Source of the DNA: Owenia fusiformis
Lineage: Eukaryota; Annelida; Polychaeta; Sabellida; Oweniidae
Assembly: GCA_903813345.2 (NCBI GenBank)
Contig: CAIIXF020000004.1
Span: 13,044,196-13,104,195, forward strand
Length of the DNA: 60,000 nucleotides
Reading direction: 5' to 3'
Of the stretch, positions 34,473 through 45,137 are shown piece by piece. A model generated the notes under the pieces. The model saw only the letters and a list, made by a program, of their open reading frames with translations. It was not told the DNA's origin and did no database searches. How positions within the stretch are numbered: position 1 is the first letter of the stretch; each line of letters opens with the position of its first letter. The position numbers and the translations under genes were made by a program.

Positions 34473-35899
34473 ATCATGCAGTCTTGTTTGAGCAGGAAGA
34501 TGAGACAACCCTAGTAAATGTCGAGTCAAGGGGAATAACCCTAACCCTTATGTAGTTAATGACCCCAATCCTAAAAATTATAATTTTTATTTACGACATC
34601 AGCCAGTTGATTGAACAAATTTTGCATAGTATTATCTCCATTTATTGATAAAGAAGAATGTTAGTCCAGACAAGTCGTTAGAAAGATCTATACAACCCAT
34701 CAGTCAGCTGATTGTCCCAACTTGCCAACTTTAGAATCAAAACAATAATATGCGCACGCACTGTTTCATTTACTCCGATAAGAGTACATGTATTAAACTC
34801 AGACTGAACAATCCACCTTGACCATGCTTAGATCAATAAACCAATAAAGATTAGGTCATTTCACTCCAAATTTAAGTGTGTTTGGTTTATATTTAACCTA
34901 TTATCGATTTCTTGGCAACCTTCATACGTATACATGTACATATGCAATAGTTTATGAAAAGCACTGTAGTAACCATAGAATGAATAACACTCCAAAGTTC
35001 AAGTCATGATTTCACTAGAATTCATGACAGAAATTTAATTTGTATATGATTATTACTAATGAAACATATCATTGGTATTCATATACTCGAGTAGGAATTA
35101 GATATAGGATATACATCAAACCTCTGGAAAGCCCATTGCTCTGGTAAGTACTTTATTGATTTTAGTTTAAAGAGGTTAAGCTTTTCTACGCATGTGCAAC
35201 AGGATGTTATGATCAGGAGATCAGCCTTGTCTGGGCATACTCTATTTCTATTTAAATTATTCTCCTATAAATTATGCCCAGACCTGCTAAAATAATCTTT
35301 TGTTAGAGTCTTTATGTATTAAGATTTGTCATAGCATTTTTTGATATTGTCAAGTGCAGTCAGTGACAGCAGCACATTAATTCACACTTTAATATTCAAG
35401 ACATATTTTATTTGCTCGTTTCAGGAAAAGTGGACTCGTCCAGTACACAGGGTCAGTATTGTAAATATGAATTATTTTTGAGGTATCAAGTCAAATGAAA
35501 TAGTTTAACCTGTTTAACCTTTCAAACTATTTGGACTGGTCCTTCATTATAAATATCTCGGAACAAAAGTAAAGTGTTCTTTTACAGTTGGAGTTTGACA
35601 ATATAGGATCTAAGAATATTGGAAGAATAATATTACAAATAACATTTGGATATATATACTGTAATATAAAGGGAGACTGGTGAAACAAAATTCATAGTCA
35701 ACAGACAGAGAAGGGATATCATTCGTTTTAGAATAAGTGGTAAGTATGGTGGCAAATCCGATGTTAAAGTATAATACATAGAAATATCAACGCATATACA
35801 TGTACTATTATTTTGTCAGGATAAAGTATTTACATACATTATACATTACAATCTACTTATGTTATTGTAAATTAAACTTTTACTGTTTACAGGTTCACG
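34473..35899 (+). other. Polinton 5' non-coding region
   Basis: No open frame of note on either strand. The sequence TTTACTGTTTACAG directly before the PolB start looks like a splice acceptor, so a 5' untranslated exon probably lies in this stretch. TCGTTTCAG near 35416-35424 is a possible further acceptor. Confidence 0.4.
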
Positions 35900-37916
35900 A
35901 TGCCTGCTGCACATACAACTTACAAATGTAAGCAGTGCACCAAGGAATATCGCCATTTAACACATTTATCAAGACATAGAAGGACTGAACACGCTCATCA
36001 AAAGCCATCATATCAGTGTGATTCGTGTCCGAAATCATTTACGTACAGTCATGATCTTACACGTCACAAGAAAATACACGAAGGGACCAATTATGAATGT
36101 GAAATATGTAGTAGGACATTTAGCAGAAAAGACAACTTGAAAACCCACAGGGAGACACACAATGTCAATCAGTATGGAGCAGGAGTGGATACATCGTCAA
36201 AAGATAATGTAGATCGTGAACCAAGTACAGAAGCACCATCTACATCATACGGTGATTCGGCTCAAAATGTCAACTCAGACGAGGATGAGCCAATGGAGAC
36301 AGAAACTTCAAATACGTCAGACGATGAAATGTGCGATTTTGATGAAGAGGAAGCGTTGAATGGGACACTACTTGTTAAAAACATCAATGCAAGTGGACTC
36401 TCCAGATTTGATCCCTTGCGTTTTCTGAAAGAAAAGGAGGACAAAGTTAAATCGATATTACAAAAACAAATGAAGAAGAAAGGTGGCATAAAATGGTACG
36501 CTTCCATTATGGTTCAATTTAAAAAGCAAAAGATGGAAGAAACGGAACTAGCATTGTCAAATAGCCTTAAAAAGGGGAGACCTTGACGAATCCTGGAAAG
36601 ATAGTGTCAAGAAAATTTATGATTCTTTCATATCCTATCAGAGGGAGGGTAGTTCATGGATATTAGACTTTGTCATTCATCTGCGTCTTCATATAGCACA
36701 ATGGAAACCTCTGAGAGGTAGTAGCTATATTCCAACCCCAGTTCGACTAAGGAATAAACGAGCTATAGTCAATGTACAGAACAAAGATAAAATGTGTTTC
36801 CTGTGGGCTATTTTATCAGCACTATACCCTGAACAAAGAAATGCATCTCGTGTCCAAAAGTATAAACAATATCAGTCAAGTTTGGACATGACAGGAATAG
36901 AATATCCAGTGAAAATTAGTGATATCCCAACATGTGAGAGAAACAATAATATCTCAATTAATCTGTTTGGTTATGATGGGACAACATTTCCCATTCATAT
37001 CACTCTGAATCGTTTTGACAAGCATGTGGATCTACTTTTGTTATCTAACCAGAGACGGTCTCACTTTTGTTGGATTAAGGACTTAAATAGACTACTGTAT
37101 GAAACCGCTCCTGGCAATAGAAAACGTCATTTCTGTCCCTACTGTCTCCATGGATTCACAAAAGCTTCTTTACTGGAGTCTCACATTGACTATTGTCAAA
37201 TACACGGACCACAGAAGATAGAAATGCCATCAGAAGAAGATAAATGGCTTTATTACAACAACGTAGAGAAACAACTTAAGGCGCCATGGATTGTATATGC
37301 TGACTTTGAGGCTGCCACTGAGAAAGTCCAAGGTTGTCAACCCAACCCAAGTCATTCGAATACTCAAAACATGACTAAACACAACCCATCGGGGTTTGCC
37401 TACAAAGTAGTTGGACCCACTGAAGACCTTACAAAGCCAACAGTAGTGTATAGTGGGGAAGATGTGACAGACACCTTTATTGAACATATGGTTAAAGTGC
37501 AAGATAGGATCGACCAATGGTACAGGCATGAACAAAAGCCTCTCAGAATGCAACCCGGGGATTTGAATTCTTTTTACAATGCTGTGAACTGCCACATCTG
37601 TAAAAAACCAATGGGCGATGATAGAGTGAGGGACCACGATCATGTGATAGGTGGGATACTTTATATTACAAATGCTCCATTTCATAATTTTATACATTTA
37701 GTTTGATGATAACCAACATTTTCATTCTAAATCATTATTTCCAGGGCGCTTCAGAGGAGCTGCACATAGTACATGTAACGTCAATTTCCGGTTCAGAGGG
37801 AAAATTCCAGTTGTCTTCCATAATCTAAAGGTATGATTTACTCATAAATCACTGATATCTATTAATATCGCTAACATGTTAAATCATTATGGGATAATGC
37901 ATTTAGTATGTTAAAC

Positions 37917-37930
37917 TTTTAATTAAATAT
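37917..37930. repeat. LINE target-site duplication, left copy
   Basis: TTTTAATTAAATAT, identical to 41081-41094. It lies next to the poly(T) tract that marks the 3' end of the minus-strand LINE. Confidence 0.9.
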
Positions 37931-40900
37931 TTTTTTTTATTTTTTTTTTTTTTTTTTATTTTTTTTTTTTTTTACAGATAGTACATTATATTTTACTACA
38001 ACAACAATATACAGTAATATTTTCTTTACAATTTCCTAATTGCTATTTCACTTCTGAGCAAACATAAAATATTTGGATAATTTCCATATTTATATTTACT
38101 CACTCAAACCTTAGCTATGACAATTAGGCTATTTATATATACTTCCTCCGATCTGGATTTTAATTTGATTCCAAATAACTTATCAGTCACATTCAATCTA
38201 GGGTAATAAAAATATTTCTTCAAAACTAGATTCTCTACTTCATTCCATATTTCTCTAATCTTTGGACATTGTATAAAGAAATGTTCATATGTGTCTAGCA
38301 TGTGATTACAATATTTACAGTTTGGTGAATTTGATATTTTCATTTTTTCTAAAAGTATATTCGTAGGATAAATTCTATGTAGAAGTTTATATTGTAGCGT
38401 TTTTAATCTTGGTTCTTTTAAGGCTTTTATTCGACTCCAAATCTCTTTCCAATTTATTGTTGGATAATAACCTTTCCATTTTTCTTCACAATTTGGAATT
38501 GATTGATTAAGACTTAATATATATTGATAAAAATCTTTTGATTTTGAATTTTGAACATTTATGTTTTTGTATAAAAATTTAGAGTCATTATCACATCCAT
38601 TTATGATGATAATATTAGATAAAGCTGTTCTTACAATGTTGTATTCTAAAAGTCTACTTGGACTTGCACCAGTTATCGCTACAATTTCTTCATAATTTTT
38701 TATTGTGTTATTTTCATTTAATACATCTTTTACCATTTTAATTCCTTTTCTTTTCCATTCACAAAAATATATGTTATTTTTCCTGTATTGTATTTTCTCA
38801 TTATTCCATAGAATTTCAGAATTTTTAACAGGTCTCTCCTTGTTAACATGTTGATATTTAAGCCAAATACTAACTAAATATTCATAGAAAACTGGAATTT
38901 CTTTTAACTTTATTTTTGATTTAAGGTTTCGCTCATTTGTATTATATTTAAAAATATCTTCGCCATGCCCCAATTTGTTTAAGTAATGTAGCGCTATTTC
39001 TTTCCATTTTGAATTTGAATTTTCAATTGCAACAATTCTCTTAACCCATGTCATTAAGAGTGCATCCTGACTTACAAAAATATCTATCATTTTGAAACCT
39101 CCCTTATCATAACTTTGTCTTAAAACATTTCTTTTTATTCTATCTTTTCCCTTTTCACTCCCCCAAATAAATTTATGTAAGATACTATTTATTCTTTCCA
39201 AATATTTATCTGGAGCTTTGAATGACATTAAAAGTGATGTCACTTGTGAGGCTATTAAACTTTTTGCAAGAGTAATTTTACCCTTCAATGTGAGATTACG
39301 TTTACTCCAATTTTTTATCAACGTTTCCATTTTAATTATTTTTGGTAACCAGTTCTCCTCAATCTGTGCAGCTGAACATTGATTTGAAAACCAAACTCCT
39401 AGAATTTTCACTTTTGCATTTTCCCCTATTTGCCATGTTATGTTTAATGGCATTTCAATGTTGTTTTTATTTGAGCCAATCCACATTGCATTTGTTTTTT
39501 CTTTATTTAATTTTAAACCTGTTGTAAGATAAAAGTGGTCTGATTCTCGAAATAATAGTTGAGCTGAATTTATATCTCTAACAAAACATGATACATCATC
39601 AGCATAACTTGATAATTTCACTTCACATTCATTTGATATTTTTATACCTTTTATATCTTTATTTTGCCTAACTTTACACGCAAATATTTCAGTAGCTAGA
39701 ATGAAGCACAAACTACTGAGGGGGCAACCCTGCCGTAATCCTTGATTTAAAGGGAACCATTTTGTGTACAACCCATTGTTTGTGACACAAGATAAATTAT
39801 CAGCATTGAATACTTTGATCCAAGTTATCATATCTTCTCCAAAATTAAAATGTTTCATCATGTCAAACACAAATTTTTTAGAAATTGAATCAAACGCACG
39901 GGAATAATCTAATGTTATCATAATCCCTTGACTGTTATTATCATTCACAAAATTCAAAATATCATCAATTACTCTAAGATTTAAGTGTATTCCTCTTTCT
40001 TTCATATATGAGTTTTGATCAGAATTAACCAAATTTTTAATAACTTTTTGGATTCTTGCTGCTAGGACAGCTGCTCCTATCCTATAATCAACACATGTTA
40101 ATGATAAAGGCCTATAAGTCTTAAGTTTATATCTAGGGAGTTCTTTACCCTTTAGTAATAATGATATTATTCCTTTCCTCTGACTATTAGATAATCTACC
40201 TGACTGAAATGCATAGTTGAATGAATTAACCATTAATACTTTCACTTTAGACCAAAATACCTTATAAAACTCAGGTGTTAACCCATCTATTCCAGGACTC
40301 GTATTACACTTCATTTTTTTAATTGCTATATAACATTCTGACTCAGTTATTAATCCTTCTATGTGTCTATTTTCATTCTCTGATAATTTGGGTGTTTGAA
40401 CATCATCTAGGAAGTTTTCTAAAGTATATTTGATGTCATGGTTTTCTTTGTACAGATTTTGATAATATACATATAGCGTGTTCATTACCTCATCCATATT
40501 GTTTGTATTAACCCCATTATCATCTTGTAAAATTTCAATAGATTTCATTTTTGCCCTGTGTTTTTCTAATCCTAAAAAATATTTTGTATTTCTCTCCCCC
40601 TCTTCTATCCACTTTTCTCTCGACCTAATTTGTGCACCTTTGGTTCTATTTTGTGTTAAGATTTCATGTTTTAATTTCAAATTCAACACATTCTTTTGAT
40701 TTTCTTCATTTACATTTTCAGATAAAATCTCTTGAGCTTCTTTAAGACTATCTTCTAATGCTTTTAAAGATTTTTGTTTTTCATGTGCTTCTTTTTTTCC
40801 AAATTCAAAACATGTCTGTTTTATAATGCATTTGCATGTATCCCATAATACCTGTGGGTTGACAATATTAACATATTCTGCTATAGTTTCTTGAATTACA

Positions 40901-41080
40901 CTGTTTATCTTATTTACAAAATTAATATCTTTTAAATGACTATTGTTGAATTTCCAATGACCTTTACCACGTTTTATCTCAGTATCATTCCATTCAACCA
41001 TTACAGCACAGTGATCTGAACAACTGCATGGAATAATTTCAGCTTCTTTTGTTTTTTTGGCTAATCCCTCTGACAAAAAT
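37931..41080 (-). mobile_element. Tx1/L1-like LINE inserted in the PolB intron
   Basis: Poly(T) on the plus strand (37931-37976) is the poly(A) tail of a minus-strand LINE. Flanking 14-bp duplications are identical. The element is 3,150 bp and 5'-truncated inside the endonuclease domain. The long open frame and identical duplications point to recent insertion. Because it lies between a donor (37831) and an acceptor (41124), it would extend the intron rather than break the reading frame. Confidence 0.92.
38104..41076 (-). CDS. LINE ORF2-type protein: partial endonuclease and reverse transcriptase
   Basis: 990 uninterrupted codons. It opens with the end of an apurinic-type endonuclease (CSDHCAVMVEW, the SDH motif), so the first part of the domain is lost. 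The reverse transcriptase follows: a central block with SPGIDGLTPEFYK, LDYSRAFDSISKKF (motif A), QGLRQGCPLSSLCF (motif B) and SSYADDVSCF (motif C, YADD). A connecting region leads to a C-terminal Cys/His motif, CKYCNHMLDTYEHFFIQCP. The features fit the L1/Tx1 group of non-LTR retrotransposons, which nick target DNA and prime on it. With truncation in the endonuclease it is probably not autonomous, although the RT is intact. The start codon used by the frame is not the native one. Confidence 0.9.
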   Translation of the reverse strand: MSEGLAKKTKEAEIIPCSCSDHCAVMVEWNDTEIKRGKGHWKFNNSHLKDINFVNKINSVIQETIAEYVNIVNPQVLWDTCKCIIKQTCFEFGKKEAHEKQKSLKALEDSLKEAQEILSENVNEENQKNVLNLKLKHEILTQNRTKGAQIRSREKWIEEGERNTKYFLGLEKHRAKMKSIEILQDDNGVNTNNMDEVMNTLYVYYQNLYKENHDIKYTLENFLDDVQTPKLSENENRHIEGLITESECYIAIKKMKCNTSPGIDGLTPEFYKVFWSKVKVLMVNSFNYAFQSGRLSNSQRKGIISLLLKGKELPRYKLKTYRPLSLTCVDYRIGAAVLAARIQKVIKNLVNSDQNSYMKERGIHLNLRVIDDILNFVNDNNSQGIMITLDYSRAFDSISKKFVFDMMKHFNFGEDMITWIKVFNADNLSCVTNNGLYTKWFPLNQGLRQGCPLSSLCFILATEIFACKVRQNKDIKGIKISNECEVKLSSYADDVSCFVRDINSAQLLFRESDHFYLTTGLKLNKEKTNAMWIGSNKNNIEMPLNITWQIGENAKVKILGVWFSNQCSAAQIEENWLPKIIKMETLIKNWSKRNLTLKGKITLAKSLIASQVTSLLMSFKAPDKYLERINSILHKFIWGSEKGKDRIKRNVLRQSYDKGGFKMIDIFVSQDALLMTWVKRIVAIENSNSKWKEIALHYLNKLGHGEDIFKYNTNERNLKSKIKLKEIPVFYEYLVSIWLKYQHVNKERPVKNSEILWNNEKIQYRKNNIYFCEWKRKGIKMVKDVLNENNTIKNYEEIVAITGASPSRLLEYNIVRTALSNIIIINGCDNDSKFLYKNINVQNSKSKDFYQYILSLNQSIPNCEEKWKGYYPTINWKEIWSRIKALKEPRLKTLQYKLLHRIYPTNILLEKMKISNSPNCKYCNHMLDTYEHFFIQCPKIREIWNEVENLVLKKYFYYPRLNVTDKLFGIKLKSRSEEVYINSLIVIAKV

Positions 41081-42083
41081 TTTTAATTAAATATACACAA
41101 ACAAAATATTCTTTGTTTTTACAGAACTATGATGCACACCTAATAATGAAGAGTATAGGCCAGTACCAACATGGTAAGCTGAAGGTTATACCAACAAACA
41201 TGGAGAAATATATTTCATTTTCAATGGGATCAATGGATTTTATTGATTCATATCAATTTCTTGGCACATCTCTCGAAAAGCTGACTCAAAATCTAGCTCA
41301 GGAAGGATATGAAAAGTTTCAGCATTTATCAAGTGAATGCTCCCTAGAAGACAATAATCTTCTTTTGCGAAAGGGAGTTTTCCCATATTCATGGTTCGAT
41401 ACGTCAGAGAAATTCCTGTGTCATGAACTCCCACCCCAACATGATTTTTACAATGATTTAACAGATGAGATGTTAACTGATGCTGACTACAAACATGCAC
41501 AGAATGTTTGGCAACGTTTCAATATGAAAACATTTGAAGAATATCACAATTTATATCTGAAGACAGATGTTCTGCTACTGGCTGATGTCTTTGAAAACTT
41601 CCGAACTCTCTCAATGGATCTTTATGACCTTGACCCTGCTCATTTCTATACTGCTCCTGGATTAGCGTGGAATGCCGCACTAAAGTACACAGGGGTGAGG
41701 TTAGAATTATTCACTGATCCAGATATGCATCTGTTTATTGAGGCTGGGCTCCGAGGTGGTATAGCCATGATTTCCCATCGATATGCTAAAGCCAACAACC
41801 CGTATATGTCCGACTATTCTCCAGATGAGCCAAAATCGTACATATCGTATGTTGATGCAAACAATCTCTATGGTTGGGCCATGAGTAAACCTCTGCCAAC
41901 ACATGGATTTAGATGGTTGGGTGAAGATGAGATCAACGACCTAGATATAAACAACATTGCAGAGGATGCAGAGGATGGATACTTTCTTGAAGTGGATTTG
42001 GAATATCCTCAAAATCTGCATGATATCCATTCAGACTATCCATTGGCCCCTGAATCGTGTTGTTTAGACAATGATCTGATATC

Positions 42084-43343
42084 CCCATCAAGGCCGTAGG
42101 GAGAGGGGGTTCGTAGGGCTCGTGCGAACCCCACCCCAAATCTTGCCTAAAAAAATTCGAACCCACCCTTTCTGGCAATTATGCAAACCTCCAAACTTTG
42201 AGTAAAATTTTTGCAGTCTTTCAATAATTTATCGTTTTTGATTACCCAGAGACAATTGAGTTATATGTGAAGATGGAAATATGTGAGATTTATAGCTTCA
42301 TTTTGAGTAAAAAAGATTTTAAAAAAAACAGAAAAACAAAAAACTTCTAATCAATAATGGGCGATAATAGGTATGCTCTTTGCACTTTAGGCCTGAAATA
42401 CTGAAGTAATATCTTCAAAATGAATTCAAATGCACAAATAAAGCATACCTACCAAGTTGAAATTATCTGATTGTTGTACATAACGTCAAAATGGTCTAAT
42501 TTTTGATATAAATCAGCAGAGAATTTTGAACATGTGAATGTTTAGTGACACTGGGCCGTGATGCACCAAAATTGTGAACGCTAGAAAATTCTTACTTACA
42601 ACATTCTTATTTTTCATGCTGTAGTTAGATCAGAGAGCAAGTATAAAGATCACTCACACAGAGTTGTTTACTGATTTTTGGCTCCTATTTATTTATAAAG
42701 CTCGTTGTACAAGCGATTGAAAATTGGGGGAGGGGTTCTATGTCTGCTAATTTCTGTGAATTTGTGGTATGTTGGGTCCAAATTTAAAAAAATCTGCCCA
42801 AATAAACGAACTTGGTCTTGGGATATTTTACCTATTTTTGCTTTTGCAATTGTTTGAGATTTGGTAAATTTTAGCGAATGGGCAAAAAATATGAAAATTT
42901 GGCAACAATGAAACTTTGGTAAAATTTATCCATTATTGGCATTTAAGTAAAATTTTAGAAACTTGTCGAAAATTAATTAAATTAGACCAAAATTAAGAAA
43001 ACTTTGCAAAATTTAAGCAAAGGCAAACTTGAGGTAAATTGGCAAACATACAGCAAATTTGGCAGAATTTCAGCAAATTTGGCAAAATTTAAGCAAATTT
43101 GGCAAAATTTCATCAAATTTGGTAAAATTTAAGCAAATTTGGCAAGATTTAAGCAAATTTGGTAAAATTGAAACAAATTTGACAAAATTTAAGCAAATTT
43201 GGCAAAATTTAAGCAAATTTGGCAAAATTTAAGCAAATTTGGCAAAACTTAAGCAAATTTGGCAAAATTTAAGCACATTTGGCAAATTTGGCAGAAAATA
43301 TTAGAACCCCCCCCTGTCAAATCCTGGCTACGCCACTGCCCAT
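42084..43343. mobile_element. hAT-like non-autonomous element in the PolB exon
   Basis: CCCAT duplications (42084-42088 and 43339-43343) flank a 1,250-bp element, 42089-43338. Its ends are CAAGGCCGTAGGGAG and CCTGGCTACGCCACTG. The inner flanks are G-rich/C-rich (GAGGGGGTTCG, and CCCCCCCTG). Ends of the CAGTGGCGTAGCC type and a short duplication suggest the hAT group (5-bp variety), which is inference. It changes the PolB frame and brings a stop at 42097-42099. Confidence 0.75.
43020..43290 (+). repeat. 20-bp minisatellite inside the hAT-like element
   Basis: GGCAAAATTTAAGCAAATTT is repeated about 13 times with few changes. Looser versions begin near 42860. It has grown inside the inserted element and is not part of the Polinton proper. 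Confidence 0.9.
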
Positions 43344-44611
43344 TCTGTAAGAATCTGGCTGAAGACCTAGAGCTGAATAGTAATACAACAAAGAAGTTGA
43401 TTCCAAATTTGAATAACAAAGAAAAATATATTGTTCACTATAGAAACCTTCAACAATATATGAGGTATGGCTTGAAACTCCAAAAAATACATCGTGTGAT
43501 AACCTTCAAGCAGTCAAGATGGTTGAAATCATATATAGATCTTAATACTGAAAGAAGAAAGCTTGCAAAGAATGCGTTCGAGAAGGATCTGTTCAAGTTA
43601 ATGAACAACAGGTGAGCTGTTGCTCTATACAGTTTTGACATAAAAAACTATTTAAGTAATTGACACGATAATCTCAATTCATATTTAATCTTATTAATTG
43701 ACAATGGTATCTGTTTTCAGCGTCTTTGGTAAAACCTGCGAGAATTTACGCCGACGGAGACAGATTGAGCTTGTTCATAAAGATAAAAGACTTCGGAAAT
43801 TAGTCTGCAAACCGAGCTTTTATGCTTTCAACATATTCAATGAAGATCTGGCTGCTGTGGAACTGAGAAAAACTAAGCTCTATCTCAATCGCCCCATATA
43901 TTGTGGGTTCACCATTCTTGATGTTAGCAAGACACTGATGTATGATTACCACTACGAACATGTGGTTCCGACATATGGTGACAATGCAACTCTTCTTTTT
44001 ACAGATACTGACAGGTATTTATAATGATTTTAAAATGATTTACATATTATAATAATATTGTTCTATTACTGCTTATTTGAATATTTTATCACATAAATAT
44101 TTTGCTCATTTTTATCTTTCAGCTTGTGTTATCACATATTCACAGATGACATATATAAAGATATGGGCCAACAAAAGGAGCTGTTTGATACATCTGACTT
44201 TCCAAAGGACCATCCGTTATTCTCTTTAGATAACAAAAAGGTCATCGGGAAGTTTAAAGATGAAACTGCGGGAGTACCTCCATCCGAATTTGTTGGTTTG
44301 AAACCAAAAATGTATTCACTGTTAGTTGCTGGTGAAGCCAAGAAAACTGCCAAGGGTGTTAACAGAGCAGTTGTAAAGAACACCATCACTCATGACGACT
44401 ATAGACGGGCTGTGCTGAACCATAAGCTGTCAATGGGGTCTATGAAGCAATTCAGGTCTTTCAAACATGAGATATACATGTTAAAGATCAATAAGATTAC
44501 GCTTAACCCATATGATGACAAGAGATATGTGCTAGATGATGGGATCAGGACTTTGGCACATGGTCATTATAAAATCAAGTAAGTAAATATCGAAACTTGC
44601 ACCCCCTTTAA

Positions 44612-45030
44612 ATGTCCTCAAATCTCCCCCTGGCTATTCTACTTCCTCCCACCTCTTCCCGCTTCCTCCACATCCTCCCGCCTCCTCTTACCTCCCCCTA
44701 TCTCCCTCCCACCTCCTCCCCCCTCCTCTCACCTCCTCCTGACTCCTCTCACCTCCCGCCTCATCTTACCTCATCCCTACCTCCCTCCTACCCCCCGCCT
44801 CCTCTCACCTCCTCCCGCCTCCTCTCACCTCCTCCCGCCTCCTCTTACCTCCTCCCTACCTCCCTCCCACCTCCCTCTGCCTCCTCTCACCTCCTCCCGC
44901 CTCCTCTCACCTCCTCCCGCCTCCTCTCACCTCCTCCCGCCTCCTCTCACCTCCTCCCTACCTCCCTCCCACCTCCTCCCGCCTCCTCCTACCACTCCCA
45001 CCTCCTCCCGCCTCCGCTAACCTCCTCTTA
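44612..45030 (+). repeat. Polypyrimidine minisatellite between PolB and ATPase genes
   Basis: About 420 bases on the plus strand are almost only C and T, built of CCTCCTCCCGCCTCCTCTCA-like units of about 20 bp. The complement is a run of GGAGG blocks that could form triplex or G-quadruplex structures. The 168-codon Ser/Pro/Leu-rich open frame here is only a translation of the repeat. Confidence 0.92.
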
Positions 45031-45137
45031 TTGGACACCTTTTGAACCAATCCAAATATTGCACTTTAGAATATTCTTATATAATTTAAGTTATCTATGT
45101 TTTGAGTCATTTTACTGATAGTACTTGAACAGACAAC

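Larger units (their letters stand above)
35900..44582 (+). pseudogene. polB: Polinton zinc-finger/DNA polymerase B gene (spliced, disrupted)
   Basis: The predicted order is 35900-37650 (with a one-base frameshift near 36571-36580), 37745-37830, 41125-43611 (interrupted), 43721-44014 and 44123-44582; the GT..AG borders agree in phase. The N-terminus has three C2H2 fingers (CKQC, CDSC, CEIC), an acidic linker, a conserved GSSYIPTPVRL..NKRA segment and a fourth finger (CPYC..H..C). Next come the exonuclease motif YADFEA (about 37292), a DHDH motif, KTDVLLLADVFE, polymerase motif A (YVDANNLYGWAM), motif B ([14 protein letters not shown]) and motif C (TDTDS, across the 44014/44123 junction). This is the protein-primed family-B polymerase that copies the element. 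A 1,250-bp transposon in the third exon (42089-43338) breaks the frame. A LINE sits in the second intron but could be spliced out. The gene cannot now give a full polymerase. Confidence 0.88.

Noticed and set aside
34473-35899. Possible capsid gene in the Polinton 5' region
   Set aside because: I looked on both strands for a long frame and found none; stops are dense throughout.
37230-37697. 155-codon minus-strand open frame
   Set aside because: Antisense shadow of the PolB exon carrying the YADFEA motif.
44612-45118. 168-codon Ser/Pro/Leu-rich open frame
   Set aside because: It is the translation of the polypyrimidine minisatellite; it has no domain and shows the same repeat in other frames.
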